NCBI RefSeq assembly: GCF_019084045.1
Contig: NZ_JAHRED010000003.1
Coordinates: 434,001 to 498,000, forward strand
Reading direction: 5' to 3'
DNA: 64,000 nt
DNA from: Paeniglutamicibacter quisquiliarum
Lineage (GTDB): Bacteria; Actinomycetota; Actinomycetes; Actinomycetales; Micrococcaceae
Translations under genes and position numbers: made by a program
Part shown: piece by piece, positions 49,134 to 56,681 of the stretch
Numbering within the stretch: position 1 is the stretch's first letter
How the letters are laid out: each line of letters begins with the position of its first letter
Notes under the pieces: model-generated
What the model was told of the DNA's origin: nothing
Database searches by the model: none
What the model saw: only the letters and a program-made list of their open reading frames with translations

Positions 49134-51293
49134 ATGGGGTTCTTACGTCGCAGCGCTAAACGAAAAATCATCGCAATAGTCGCGTTCCTGGGTTTGGCGG
49201 TGCTGACCGGCGGTTCTCTGGTCTATGCACAGGCAACACGCGGAGCGGAAATCGTTTCACATTTCCCCCGAGATGGCGCGGAATCCGTTTCGCATGCAGC
49301 CGCGGTGGTCGCATGGCTGGATAGGCCGATAGCCAGCGAGCCCGGCGGGCTGGACCTGATGTTATACGACCAGCGGGGAATGTCGGTTGAGGGCGATCTC
49401 GAATTGGGCGGTGACCGCAAATCCATCATTTTTGAACCGTCGAGGGCCTTGGAGCCAGGTAAATATGTGGCTTCGGTACGGGACAAGGAAACCACCAACG
49501 AGTCAACGGATCTGAGTACATGGTCCTTTTTCGTGCCCGACAAGACCCCGATTTCCGAGGGCCCCGGCGGCTCGATCCTGCTGATCCTCGATGAAGATCA
49601 TGAATTCTCCGCGAACCTTTCCGAGGTCCTCCGCTCCGAGGGGCTGAACACCTTTGAAACCATTTCAATTGACGACGTGTCGCCAGCGATCCTCAAATCC
49701 CACGAACTGGCAATTCTGGGTGCCGGGACAGTGGCAGCGGAAAAGGAGGACATGATCGCCCACTGGGTCGAAAATGAACGCGGAAATCTCGTTGCCATGA
49801 GCCCGACGGGGAGGATTGCCGATCTTGCTGGCGTGACGCACCTGGGTCCGGGCCCGCGCGATGGATATGTTCAGGTGGACACGGCGCAAGCACCAGGCTT
49901 GGGCATTGTCGCCGAACCCATTCAATTCCACGGAGACTCGGTGATCCTTGGGCTGGAGCAAGGTACCCGCGCCATCGCCTGGCTCAGGGAAACGGAAAAC
50001 GATCCGGGTGGACCGCCCGCCATAACCCTGAAATCGGGAAACGACGACCGCGGCTCCGTTGCCGCGTATTCCTTCAACCTTGCCAAATCCACGGCGCTCA
50101 CGAGGCAGGGAAACCCTGACTGGGTGGGGCAAGAACGCGACGGCATTGCGCCCATCAGGTCCAACGACTTGTTTTTTGGTTCCAAGGGCAAGGACTACCT
50201 GGACCTGTCGAAGGCGCACATCCCCCAAGCCGACGAGCAAATGCGGCTATTCTCCAATTTGATCGGCTACATGAACCAAGACAACGGGCCGATGCCCAAG
50301 TTCTGGTACTTCCCGAAATTCGCCAAAGCCGTCCTGGTCATGGCATCGGACGACCACGGAACGCCCAACGGGACAGCGAAGACTTTCGAGCGGTTGAACG
50401 AGCTCAGCCCCGAGGGCTGTTCCGTTGAGCATTGGGAGTGCTTTCGGGCGACCTCGTGGTTGTATTCAAACTCCGGCCTCGGTTCGGAGGCTGCCAAGAC
50501 CTACACCGACCGGGGATTCGACATCGGCGCCCACGTCACCACGGGCTGCACGGACTGGAACGCTCGGTCACTGATGCTGGCCTTCTCGCAATCCCTGGGT
50601 GAGTTCCGAACAAGATATCCGGAACTTCCGCCACAAACGGGAAACAGGATGCATTGCATCGCGTGGAGCGACTGGTCTTCGCAGGCAACCGCCGAGCGCA
50701 GCTGGGGTATGCGCATGGACATGAACTACTACTACTGGCCCGGCGACTGGGTCCGGGGGCGAGCCGGCTTCATGACCGGGTCCGGGATCCCCATGCGCTT
50801 CAGCGACCCCGAGGGGCGGCTAATAAATGTCTACCAACAGGAAACTCACCTGGTCGATGAGGTCTTTGCATCGAATCCACGGGCGGTGGAGCGGCTCCTG
50901 GCTCGGGCAACGGGGCCCGAAGGGTTCTACGGGGCGTTCGGGACCCACTACGACTTCAGCAACGAATTCGATGTCGAGCTGATGGACATCGCCATCCGCA
51001 ACTCCATTCCAATGGTTTCGGCCAAGCAACTGCTGGAATGGGTGGATGCCCGCAACGCATCGAGTTTCACCAACACGGACTGGAACGGAGGAAAACTTTC
51101 GTTCGAACTCGACGTTGACCCAGGGACCCACGGAATGCTCAAGACCATGATTCCGACCGGTTCCGCCGACGGCTCGCTGACCGGGATCCGGTCCCGGGGA
51201 GAAGACATCGACTTCATGGTCGAAACGGTCAAGGGCGTCGAATACGCAGTCTTCGATGCGGCCAGTGGGTCCTTCGAGGCGACCTACAAATAG
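49134..51293 (+). CDS. Secreted multidomain protein, polysaccharide-deacetylase-like
   Basis: A 719-residue protein with a basic N terminus, hydrophobic segment (about 11-31) and an AQA signal-peptidase site near residue 34. An Ig-like domain of Big_5/SbsA type follows (about 36-133; IVSHFPRDGAESVSHAAAVV). A flavodoxin/amidotransferase-like region comes next (about 144-390). A catalytic-looking domain begins AVLVMASDDHGTPNGT and continues FDIGAHVTTGCTDW, MHCIAWSDW and FGTHYDF. The Asp-Asp-His and later His residues recall NodB-type polysaccharide deacetylases, though the usual spacing is altered. A GGGGAAA site precedes ATG. It probably modifies or cuts the EPS outside the cell. Confidence 0.65.
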   Translation: MGFLRRSAKRKIIAIVAFLGLAVLTGGSLVYAQATRGAEIVSHFPRDGAESVSHAAAVVAWLDRPIASEPGGLDLMLYDQRGMSVEGDLELGGDRKSIIFEPSRALEPGKYVASVRDKETTNESTDLSTWSFFVPDKTPISEGPGGSILLILDEDHEFSANLSEVLRSEGLNTFETISIDDVSPAILKSHELAILGAGTVAAEKEDMIAHWVENERGNLVAMSPTGRIADLAGVTHLGPGPRDGYVQVDTAQAPGLGIVAEPIQFHGDSVILGLEQGTRAIAWLRETENDPGGPPAITLKSGNDDRGSVAAYSFNLAKSTALTRQGNPDWVGQERDGIAPIRSNDLFFGSKGKDYLDLSKAHIPQADEQMRLFSNLIGYMNQDNGPMPKFWYFPKFAKAVLVMASDDHGTPNGTAKTFERLNELSPEGCSVEHWECFRATSWLYSNSGLGSEAAKTYTDRGFDIGAHVTTGCTDWNARSLMLAFSQSLGEFRTRYPELPPQTGNRMHCIAWSDWSSQATAERSWGMRMDMNYYYWPGDWVRGRAGFMTGSGIPMRFSDPEGRLINVYQQETHLVDEVFASNPRAVERLLARATGPEGFYGAFGTHYDFSNEFDVELMDIAIRNSIPMVSAKQLLEWVDARNASSFTNTDWNGGKLSFELDVDPGTHGMLKTMIPTGSADGSLTGIRSRGEDIDFMVETVKGVEYAVFDAASGSFEATYK

Positions 51294-51344
51294 CCGCGGC
51301 GCACCGGGAACACTTGGAAAACCGTCATGCGACGGACGGGCCCG

Positions 51345-51992
51345 CTACTCGGACGGCGCGTCGGCCTGTCCCTCGCGGAGACCCGGTTCCTTGCGCAGGC
51401 CGGTCAGGCCATACCAGGCCAGGTTCACCACATGGGCGGCAACCGTTCGCTTGTCGGGGTGCCGGGCATCCAGCCACCACTGGGCGGTCATGGCGACCAT
51501 GCCCACGAGCATCTGTGCGTATATCGATCCGTCCTCGGAGCTGAACCCTCGGCGGGAAAACTCGTCGGCCAGGATGTGCTCGACCTGCTCCGTCACCTTG
51601 GTCAACAGCGTGGAGTACGTGCCTTCGGGCTGGGACGGCGGGGCATCGCGCACCAGGATGCGGAAGCCCTCGGTGCTGTCCTCTATATAGGTCAGCATCG
51701 CAAGCGCGGCCTTCTCCAACAACACCCGTGAAGAGTCGTCACCGGAAAGCGACTCCGTGATGCGGCCCAGCAGTTCCCGGTATTCGTTGGTGACCACTTC
51801 CATGTAAAGCGCTTCCTTGGAACCAAAGTGCTCATAGACAATGGGCTTGGACACACCGGCCGCGCGGGCGATTTCCTCGATCGTGGTTCCGTCAACGCCC
51901 CGCAAGGAGAACAGCTGGCGGGAGATATCGATCAGCTGGAGTCGTCGTTGTACTCCGGTCATTCGCGTGCGCGGGCGTGCGGTGGGGCTCAT
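51345..51992 (-). CDS. TetR family transcriptional regulator
   Basis: A 215-residue repressor-type protein. The N-terminal helix-turn-helix reads LFSLRGVDGTTIEEIARAAG followed by VSKPIVYEHFGSKEALY, the TetR signature; the C-terminal helical ligand domain is unassigned. Of the ATGs at 52001, 51998 and 51992, I prefer 51992 because a TACCAT -10 box ends 7 nt before it, predicting a leaderless mRNA. The gene sits alone between the EPS locus and the tRNA; its targets are unknown. Confidence 0.9.
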   Translation of the reverse strand: MSPTARPRTRMTGVQRRLQLIDISRQLFSLRGVDGTTIEEIARAAGVSKPIVYEHFGSKEALYMEVVTNEYRELLGRITESLSGDDSSRVLLEKAALAMLTYIEDSTEGFRILVRDAPPSQPEGTYSTLLTKVTEQVEHILADEFSRRGFSSEDGSIYAQMLVGMVAMTAQWWLDARHPDKRTVAAHVVNLAWYGLTGLRKEPGLREGQADAPSE

Positions 51993-51999
51993 AGGCATC

Positions 52000-52005
52000 A
52001 TGGTA
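52000..52005 (-). promoter_or_regulatory. -10 box of the TetR gene
   Basis: TACCAT on the minus strand, 7 nt before the ATG at 51992. Confidence 0.4.
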
Positions 52006-52145
52006 AGCACAGGAGCGGCATAAACCATGCCAAGTCACCGTGGTGTGAACGGAGGATTAACGCGCCGCCGTCCCTGAAGTCGCATCGATGCCTCCAGTCG
52101 TGGCAGAATAGTTCACTGTGCCGGTGAGGCAAGCTCAGCGCACAT

Positions 52146-52217
52146 TCCGCCCTGGTGTAATGGCAGCACCCCAGCCTTTGGAGCTGTGGAGTATAGGTTC
52201 GAATCCTATGGGCGGAA
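52146..52217 (+). tRNA. tRNA-Gln (anticodon TTG)
   Basis: A complete cloverleaf of 72 nt. The acceptor stem is TCCGCCC/GGGCGGA with discriminator A. The D-arm region is TGGTGTAATGGCAGCA, the anticodon loop is CTTTGGA giving TTG, and the T-arm is TATAGGTTCGAATCCTATG. CCA is not encoded. Confidence 0.95.
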
Positions 52218-52234
52218 CGCACCACTCATTGAAA

Positions 52235-52255
52235 ATCCCGGTGTTCTCCCGGGAT
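52235..52255 (+). terminator. Hairpin between tRNA-Gln and glmU
   Basis: Perfect 7-bp arms ATCCCGG and CCGGGAT with a 7-nt loop. TAGAAT (52255-52260) at its end could be the -10 box of glmU, so the hairpin may separate the two transcripts. Confidence 0.45.
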
Positions 52256-52314
52256 AGAATGATGAGGCCTGGCCCGGCCGGTCCGGCTAGCCAAAGTACA
52301 GGGGAGTACCAATC

Positions 52315-53787
52315 TTGAGCGTTCACGCCAACGCACCAGCCGCTGTCATCGTTCTCGCCGCAGGCGCGGGAACCCGAATGAAATCGGCAAAACCCAAGAT
52401 CCTGCATGAAATTGGCGGCCGTTCCATGGTGGGGCACGCCCTTGCCGCAGCGGAGGGCCTCGAACCCGAAACGCTCGTGGCCGTGGTCCGCTTTGAACGC
52501 GAACGCGTTGTCGAGCACCTCCTGCAGGTCAAGCCGAACGTCGTCATCGCCGACCAGGATGAAATTCCCGGCACCGGACGAGCCGTGCAATTGGGTCTCG
52601 AGAAGCTGGACCCGGCCCTTGAAGGCACCATCGTTGTCACCTACGGCGATGTTCCGCTGCTGACCACTGAACTGCTCTCCGAATTGGTTGCAACCCACGA
52701 CGCCGAAGGCAACGCCGTCACGGTGCTCACCGCACTGTTGGATGACGCCACCGGATACGGTCGCATCCTGCGCGCCGAGGACGGCACCGTCACCGGCATT
52801 CGCGAGCACAAGGATGCCAGCGACGAAGAGCGCGCCATCCGCGAAGTGAATTCCGGCATCTACGCCTTTGACGCGGAGGTCCTGCGCTCGGCACTGGCCG
52901 AGGTCACCACCGACAACGCGCAGGGTGAAATGTACCTGACCGATGTGCTGGGCATTGCCCGGTCCACGGGGGGCCGCGTGGCGGCCGTCGTCACCGAGGA
53001 CGCCTGGCAGGTCGAAGGTGCCAACGACCGCGTCCAGCTGGCCGCGCTTGGCAAGGAAATGAACCGCCGCATCCTGGAAAAGTGGATGCGCGCCGGGGTC
53101 AGCATCATCGACCCGGACAGCACCTGGATCGATGTCGAGGTCGCCCTGTCCACCGATGTCACCATCAAGCCGGGCACACAGCTGCATGGGACCACCGCCA
53201 TCGGCACCGATGCCGTCGTCGGCCCGGACACCACGCTGACCAACACCCAGGTCGGACGCGGCGCCAAGATCGTCCGCTCGGATGTCACCGACTCGGTCAT
53301 TGCCGACGGCTCGTCGGTCGGCCCCTTCGCCTACCTGCGCCCCAAGACCAACCTTGGCCCGGACGCCAAGATCGGCGCCTTCTACGAAACCAAGAACATC
53401 GTCGTGGGCCGCGGCTCCAAGCTCTCGCACCTGGGCTACGCCGGGGATGCCGAAATCGGCGAATACACCAACATCGGCTGTGGCAACATCACCGCCAACT
53501 ACGATGGCGTGAACAAGCACCGCACCGTCATCGGCTCGCACGTACGCACCGCCTCCAACACCGTGTTCGTCGCCCCCGTGAGCATCGGGGACGGCGCATA
53601 CACGGGAGCGGGAGCCATCGTGCGCAAAAACGTTCCGGCGGGGGCCCTTGCGCTTTCCGTGGCTCCGCAACGCAACACCGAGGGCTGGACGATTTCCAAG
53701 CGTCCCGGTTCCCCGGCCGCGGAGGCCGCATTCAGGTCCGCACTGGATTCAGGCGCAACCGCCGAATCCGCGGACCAGGTCAAGTAA
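52315..53787 (+). CDS. glmU: Bifunctional UDP-N-acetylglucosamine pyrophosphorylase / glucosamine-1-phosphate N-acetyltransferase
   Basis: GlmU makes UDP-GlcNAc for peptidoglycan and, here, probably also for the EPS amino sugars. The 490-residue protein has the N-terminal uridyltransferase motif VLAAGAGTRMKSAKPK, GDVPLLT and DVEGANDRVQL-type linkers, then a C-terminal left-handed beta-helix with LRPKTNLG, YAGDAEIGEYTNIGCG and NYDGVNKH. Start is TTG behind AGGGGAG at 8 nt. It forms an operon with prs, 46 bp downstream, the usual actinobacterial order. Confidence 0.96.
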   Translation: MSVHANAPAAVIVLAAGAGTRMKSAKPKILHEIGGRSMVGHALAAAEGLEPETLVAVVRFERERVVEHLLQVKPNVVIADQDEIPGTGRAVQLGLEKLDPALEGTIVVTYGDVPLLTTELLSELVATHDAEGNAVTVLTALLDDATGYGRILRAEDGTVTGIREHKDASDEERAIREVNSGIYAFDAEVLRSALAEVTTDNAQGEMYLTDVLGIARSTGGRVAAVVTEDAWQVEGANDRVQLAALGKEMNRRILEKWMRAGVSIIDPDSTWIDVEVALSTDVTIKPGTQLHGTTAIGTDAVVGPDTTLTNTQVGRGAKIVRSDVTDSVIADGSSVGPFAYLRPKTNLGPDAKIGAFYETKNIVVGRGSKLSHLGYAGDAEIGEYTNIGCGNITANYDGVNKHRTVIGSHVRTASNTVFVAPVSIGDGAYTGAGAIVRKNVPAGALALSVAPQRNTEGWTISKRPGSPAAEAAFRSALDSGATAESADQVK

Positions 53788-53833
53788 CCCTCCACATCAT
53801 TTCCGATCCCCGTCTGAGCGAGAAAGCGATCCC

Positions 53834-54814
53834 ATGAGCGAACTGAGCCATAACGTAGATAAGAAGCTGGTGCTGGCTTCCGGGCGTGCCCACCCCGAGC
53901 TTGCCGAAGAGGTGGCAGCGGCCCTCGGGACCGAGTTGCTTCCGATGAGTGCCTACGACTTCGCCAACGGCGAGATCTACGTCCGCTCCGGCGAATCGGT
54001 GCGAGGCAAGGATGTCTTTGTCATCCAGGCCCACCCGGCGCCGCTGAACAACTGGCTCATGGAACAGCTGATCATGGTTGACTCCATGAAGCGCGCCTCG
54101 GCCCGTCGCGTCACCGTCGTGGCCCCGTTCTACCCCTACGCCCGACAGGACAAGAAGGGCCGCGGGCGCGAGCCGATCTCCGCTCGGCTGGTTGCCGACA
54201 TGTTCAAGGTGGCAGGCGCCGACCGCATCATGAGCGTTGACCTGCACACCGCGCAGATCCAGGGCTTCTTCGACGGCCCGGTCGACCACCTCTTCGCCAT
54301 CCCGCTGCTGGCCGACTACATCCGCAAGGTCGTCGGGGACGACCCGGTCACAGTGGTTTCCCCCGATACCGGCCGCGTCCGCGTTGCCGAGCAGTGGGCC
54401 GAGCGCCTCGGCGGCGCGCCGCTGGCCTTCGTGCACAAGTCCCGCGACCTGACCGTCCCGAACCAGGCGGTATCCAAGACCGTCGTCGGCCAGGTCGAGG
54501 GTCGCACCTGCGTGTTGATCGATGACATGATCGACACCGGCGGAACCATCGCCGGAGCCGTGAAGGTGCTGAAGGACGCCGGCGCCAAGGACGTCATCAT
54601 TGCCGCCACGCACGCCGTGTTCTCCGACCCGGCCGCGCAGCGCCTTGCTGAATCGGGAGCCCGCGAGGTCGTGGTGACCAACACGCTGCCGATCCCGGAG
54701 TCCAAGCGCTTCGACTGCCTGACCGTACTATCGATCGCACCCTTGCTGGCCCGTGCCATCAAGGAAGTCTTCGAAGACGGCTCGGTCACCAGCCTCTTTG
54801 ACGGAGACGCCTAG
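53834..54814 (+). CDS. prs: Ribose-phosphate pyrophosphokinase
   Basis: PRPP synthetase transfers pyrophosphate from ATP to ribose-5-phosphate. The 326-residue protein has KLVLASGRAHPELAEEVA, the FYPYARQDKKGRGREPISAR loop, VDLHTAQIQGFF, and the PRPP-binding VLIDDMIDTGGTIAGA motif. Length is normal. It follows glmU and is closed by a strong terminator. Confidence 0.97.
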   Translation: MSELSHNVDKKLVLASGRAHPELAEEVAAALGTELLPMSAYDFANGEIYVRSGESVRGKDVFVIQAHPAPLNNWLMEQLIMVDSMKRASARRVTVVAPFYPYARQDKKGRGREPISARLVADMFKVAGADRIMSVDLHTAQIQGFFDGPVDHLFAIPLLADYIRKVVGDDPVTVVSPDTGRVRVAEQWAERLGGAPLAFVHKSRDLTVPNQAVSKTVVGQVEGRTCVLIDDMIDTGGTIAGAVKVLKDAGAKDVIIAATHAVFSDPAAQRLAESGAREVVVTNTLPIPESKRFDCLTVLSIAPLLARAIKEVFEDGSVTSLFDGDA

Positions 54815-54846
54815 GAGCCCGTCCCACGGGACCTTGGCTTGATGCC

Positions 54847-54895
54847 GGGCGCCGCTGCTGCTCCCCTGACGGGAGCCGCGGCGGCGCCCGCTTTC
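54847..54895 (+). terminator. Terminator of glmU-prs
   Basis: GGGCGCCGC pairs with GCGGCGCCC, with an inner CTCCC/GGGAG helix, followed by GCTTTC. Confidence 0.75.
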
Positions 54896-54950
54896 ATTGG
54901 GGCCGAAACGGTGGATCGCCGACGATTTCCGTCGGGCACCCGGGCCCTGC

Positions 54951-55120
54951 TAAAATATTGACTTGTGCCCAGGCGAGGGAACCCCATGAAAATGGGGGTC
55001 CGTTATCGACGAGGCTAGAAACGCACTACGCGTCCTTCTCCTTAGAGGGAATCGGATGATGTTGCTTCTAGGCCCGAGCGGGGCAGGAACCAATTAATCA
55101 TCTTCCACAAGGAGAACACC
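54951..55120 (+). promoter_or_regulatory. Promoter and structured leader of rplY
   Basis: A TAAAAT -10-like box (54951-54956) predicts a leader of about 155 nt. Three pairings can be drawn: a closing stem TGCCC/GGGCA (54966-54970 with 55081-55085), a 10-bp stem with one mismatch capped by a GAAA tetraloop (54978-55001), and a CTAGAA/TTCTAG arm extended by GGC/GCC. They give a three-way junction of about 120 nt just before the ribosome binding site. Ribosomal protein genes are often autoregulated through such leaders; this fold was drawn by eye. Confidence 0.5.
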
Positions 55121-55696
55121 ATGAGCAACATCATCACGCTTGACGGCGAACTGCGCACCGACTTCGGCAAGGGCGCCGCACGCCAGGCCCGCCGCGCCGG
55201 CAAGATCCCTGCAGTGATCTACGGCCACGGCACCGACCCGGTCCGCGTCCTCCTGCCGGCCGCCGCCACCACCCTTGCAGTCCGCGGCTCCAACGCCCTG
55301 CTGAACATCTCGGTTGACGGCGAAGACACCATCACCCTGGTGAAGGACATCCAGCGCCACGCACTGCGCCAGACCGTTGACCACCTTGACCTCCTGATCG
55401 TCAAGAAGGGCGAAAAGGTCATCGTTGAGGTTTCCGTCCAGGTCCAGGGCGAACTCACCGCCGGCTCCACCCTTTCCCTGGACCACGCGGTCATCGCCGT
55501 CGAGGCCGAGGCAGTTGCCCTTCCGGAGCACGTTGTTGCCAACGTCTCTGGCCTGGCCGCAGGTACCCAGATCCTGGCCTCTGACCTGGTTCTCCCGGAG
55601 GGCACCGCCCTTGCCATCGACGGCAGCGTCGTCGTTGCAACGATCGATGCCGCTGTTTCGGAGACCGAAGAGGAATCGGCAGCTTCCGCCGAGTAA
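55121..55696 (+). CDS. rplY: 50S ribosomal protein L25 / general stress protein Ctc
   Basis: The 191-residue protein combines the 5S rRNA-binding L25 domain (about 1-95: RTDFGKGAARQARRAGKIPA and VIYGHG, KDIQRHALRQTVDHLDLL) with the C-terminal beta domain of the TL5/CTC type. The end is acidic. AAGGAG stands 6 nt before ATG. It is followed by pth after 21 bp, a classical bacterial pairing. Confidence 0.96.
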   Translation: MSNIITLDGELRTDFGKGAARQARRAGKIPAVIYGHGTDPVRVLLPAAATTLAVRGSNALLNISVDGEDTITLVKDIQRHALRQTVDHLDLLIVKKGEKVIVEVSVQVQGELTAGSTLSLDHAVIAVEAEAVALPEHVVANVSGLAAGTQILASDLVLPEGTALAIDGSVVVATIDAAVSETEEESAASAE

Positions 55697-55717
55697 TTTC
55701 TTGAATTTGGTTGTCGC

Positions 55718-56299
55718 ATGACTAGCGAAACCTGGCTCGTAGCCGGGCTCGGAAACCCCGGGCCCGGCTACGCGCATAACAGGCACAATGTTGGCCAGAT
55801 GGTCGTCGACGAGCTTGCCTCCCGCATCGGGGGGAAGTTCAAGACCCACGGCTCCCGGGCGCAGATCCTCGAGGGACGCATGGGTATCGGGGGACCCAGA
55901 CTCGTTCTGGCGAAGCCGATGACCTACATGAATCTTTCGGGCGGCCCCGTCGCCAATCTGGCAAAGTTCTTCGGTATCGATCCCGCACACGTCATTGCCG
56001 TGCACGACGAGATCGACATTCCCTTTGACACCGTCAAGGTCAAGCTCGGCGGCGGCGAAGGCGGCCATAACGGGCTGCGCGACATCTCCAAGGCCCTGGG
56101 CACCAAGGACTACCTGCGCGTGCGCGTGGGCGTGGGAAGGCCTCCCGGACGCATGGAAACAGCGGATTACGTGCTGAAGGACTTCTCCAAGGACGAAAAG
56201 AAATCCCTTCCGTTCCTGACCGATGCGGCGGCTGACGCCGTGGAGGAATTGATGAACCACGGGCTGGAAATCGCGCAACGCAAGTTCAATCTCTCCTAG
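55718..56299 (+). CDS. pth: Peptidyl-tRNA hydrolase
   Basis: Pth recycles tRNA from prematurely released peptidyl-tRNA. The 193-residue protein has VAGLGNPGPGYAHNRHNVG with the catalytic His in RHN (about 23), KPMTYMNLSG, VHDEIDIPF and GGGEGGHNGLRDI. It follows rplY and probably shares its transcript. The nearest upstream Shine-Dalgarno-like sequence is weak. Confidence 0.96.
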   Translation: MTSETWLVAGLGNPGPGYAHNRHNVGQMVVDELASRIGGKFKTHGSRAQILEGRMGIGGPRLVLAKPMTYMNLSGGPVANLAKFFGIDPAHVIAVHDEIDIPFDTVKVKLGGGEGGHNGLRDISKALGTKDYLRVRVGVGRPPGRMETADYVLKDFSKDEKKSLPFLTDAAADAVEELMNHGLEIAQRKFNLS

Positions 56300-56372
56300 C
56301 GGGCTCTTCACGCCGCGGGCTGCTGGCGCCGATGAAGTTCGTTGGCGCTTGGTTGCGCACGCCATGTGTAAT

Positions 56373-56401
56373 TTGTTCAACAATCAAGCGCCTCATACAA
56401 T
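56373..56401 (+). promoter_or_regulatory. Near-consensus promoter of a candidate small RNA
   Basis: TTGTTC (56373-56378) and TACAAT (56396-56401) separated by exactly 17 bp, one of the best sigma-A-type matches in the window. The start would be near 56408. Confidence 0.6.
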
Positions 56402-56407
56402 GATCAA

Positions 56408-56493
56408 GTGCCAGTTGGCCCCAAGACCAGGGGCCGGTAGCGGGCGGCCTCCGAGACTGGGCCACCCCCATCCCGCTATCGGCCCCTTTTTTT
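56408..56493 (+). ncRNA. Candidate small RNA ending in a strong intrinsic terminator
   Basis: About 86 nt lie between the start predicted from the upstream promoter and a T7 tract. The 3' part is a long stem GGGGCCGGTAGCGGG/CCCGCTATCGGCCCC (56430-56444 and 56473-56487) with one mismatch, enclosing a GGCC..GGCC inner hairpin and a C-rich ACCCCCAT segment. There is no ribosome binding site or open frame. The terminator alone could serve pth; the independent promoter makes a separate RNA likely. Confidence 0.5.
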
Positions 56494-56681
56494 GTGCCAT
56501 TTCCCTGTCGAATTCGAATTGGTAAGGGTCGACTTATGTGCCACGGCGGCCCGAACGTGGGAGAATTAGCGAAGCAAATGATGCCGTAATCACGAATCGC
56601 ACCATGGAATATGCCGCAGGTTGCGCGGCGGAGAACCAATGCGGCGTGGTCGGCATGAAACGAACTTCGGAGGTTCCCAAC

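Larger units (their letters stand above)
56300..56681 (+). other. pth-sufS intergenic region
   Basis: No protein gene is supported here. The first part holds a near-consensus promoter and a strong terminator that together outline a small RNA, listed separately. The remaining 190 bp before sufS contain AATTCGAATT and presumably the sufS promoter, but nothing else that I recognise. Confidence 0.5.

Noticed and set aside
28175-51293. Transposase or insertion-sequence remnants inside the EPS locus
   Set aside because: The AT shift suggested transfer, but no transposase, integrase or terminal repeats were found on either strand.
56408-56493. Assignment of the candidate small RNA to the actinobacterial 6C family
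   Set aside because: Only one C5 run is present and it is in the terminator loop; the two C6-loop hairpins of 6C RNA are not visible.
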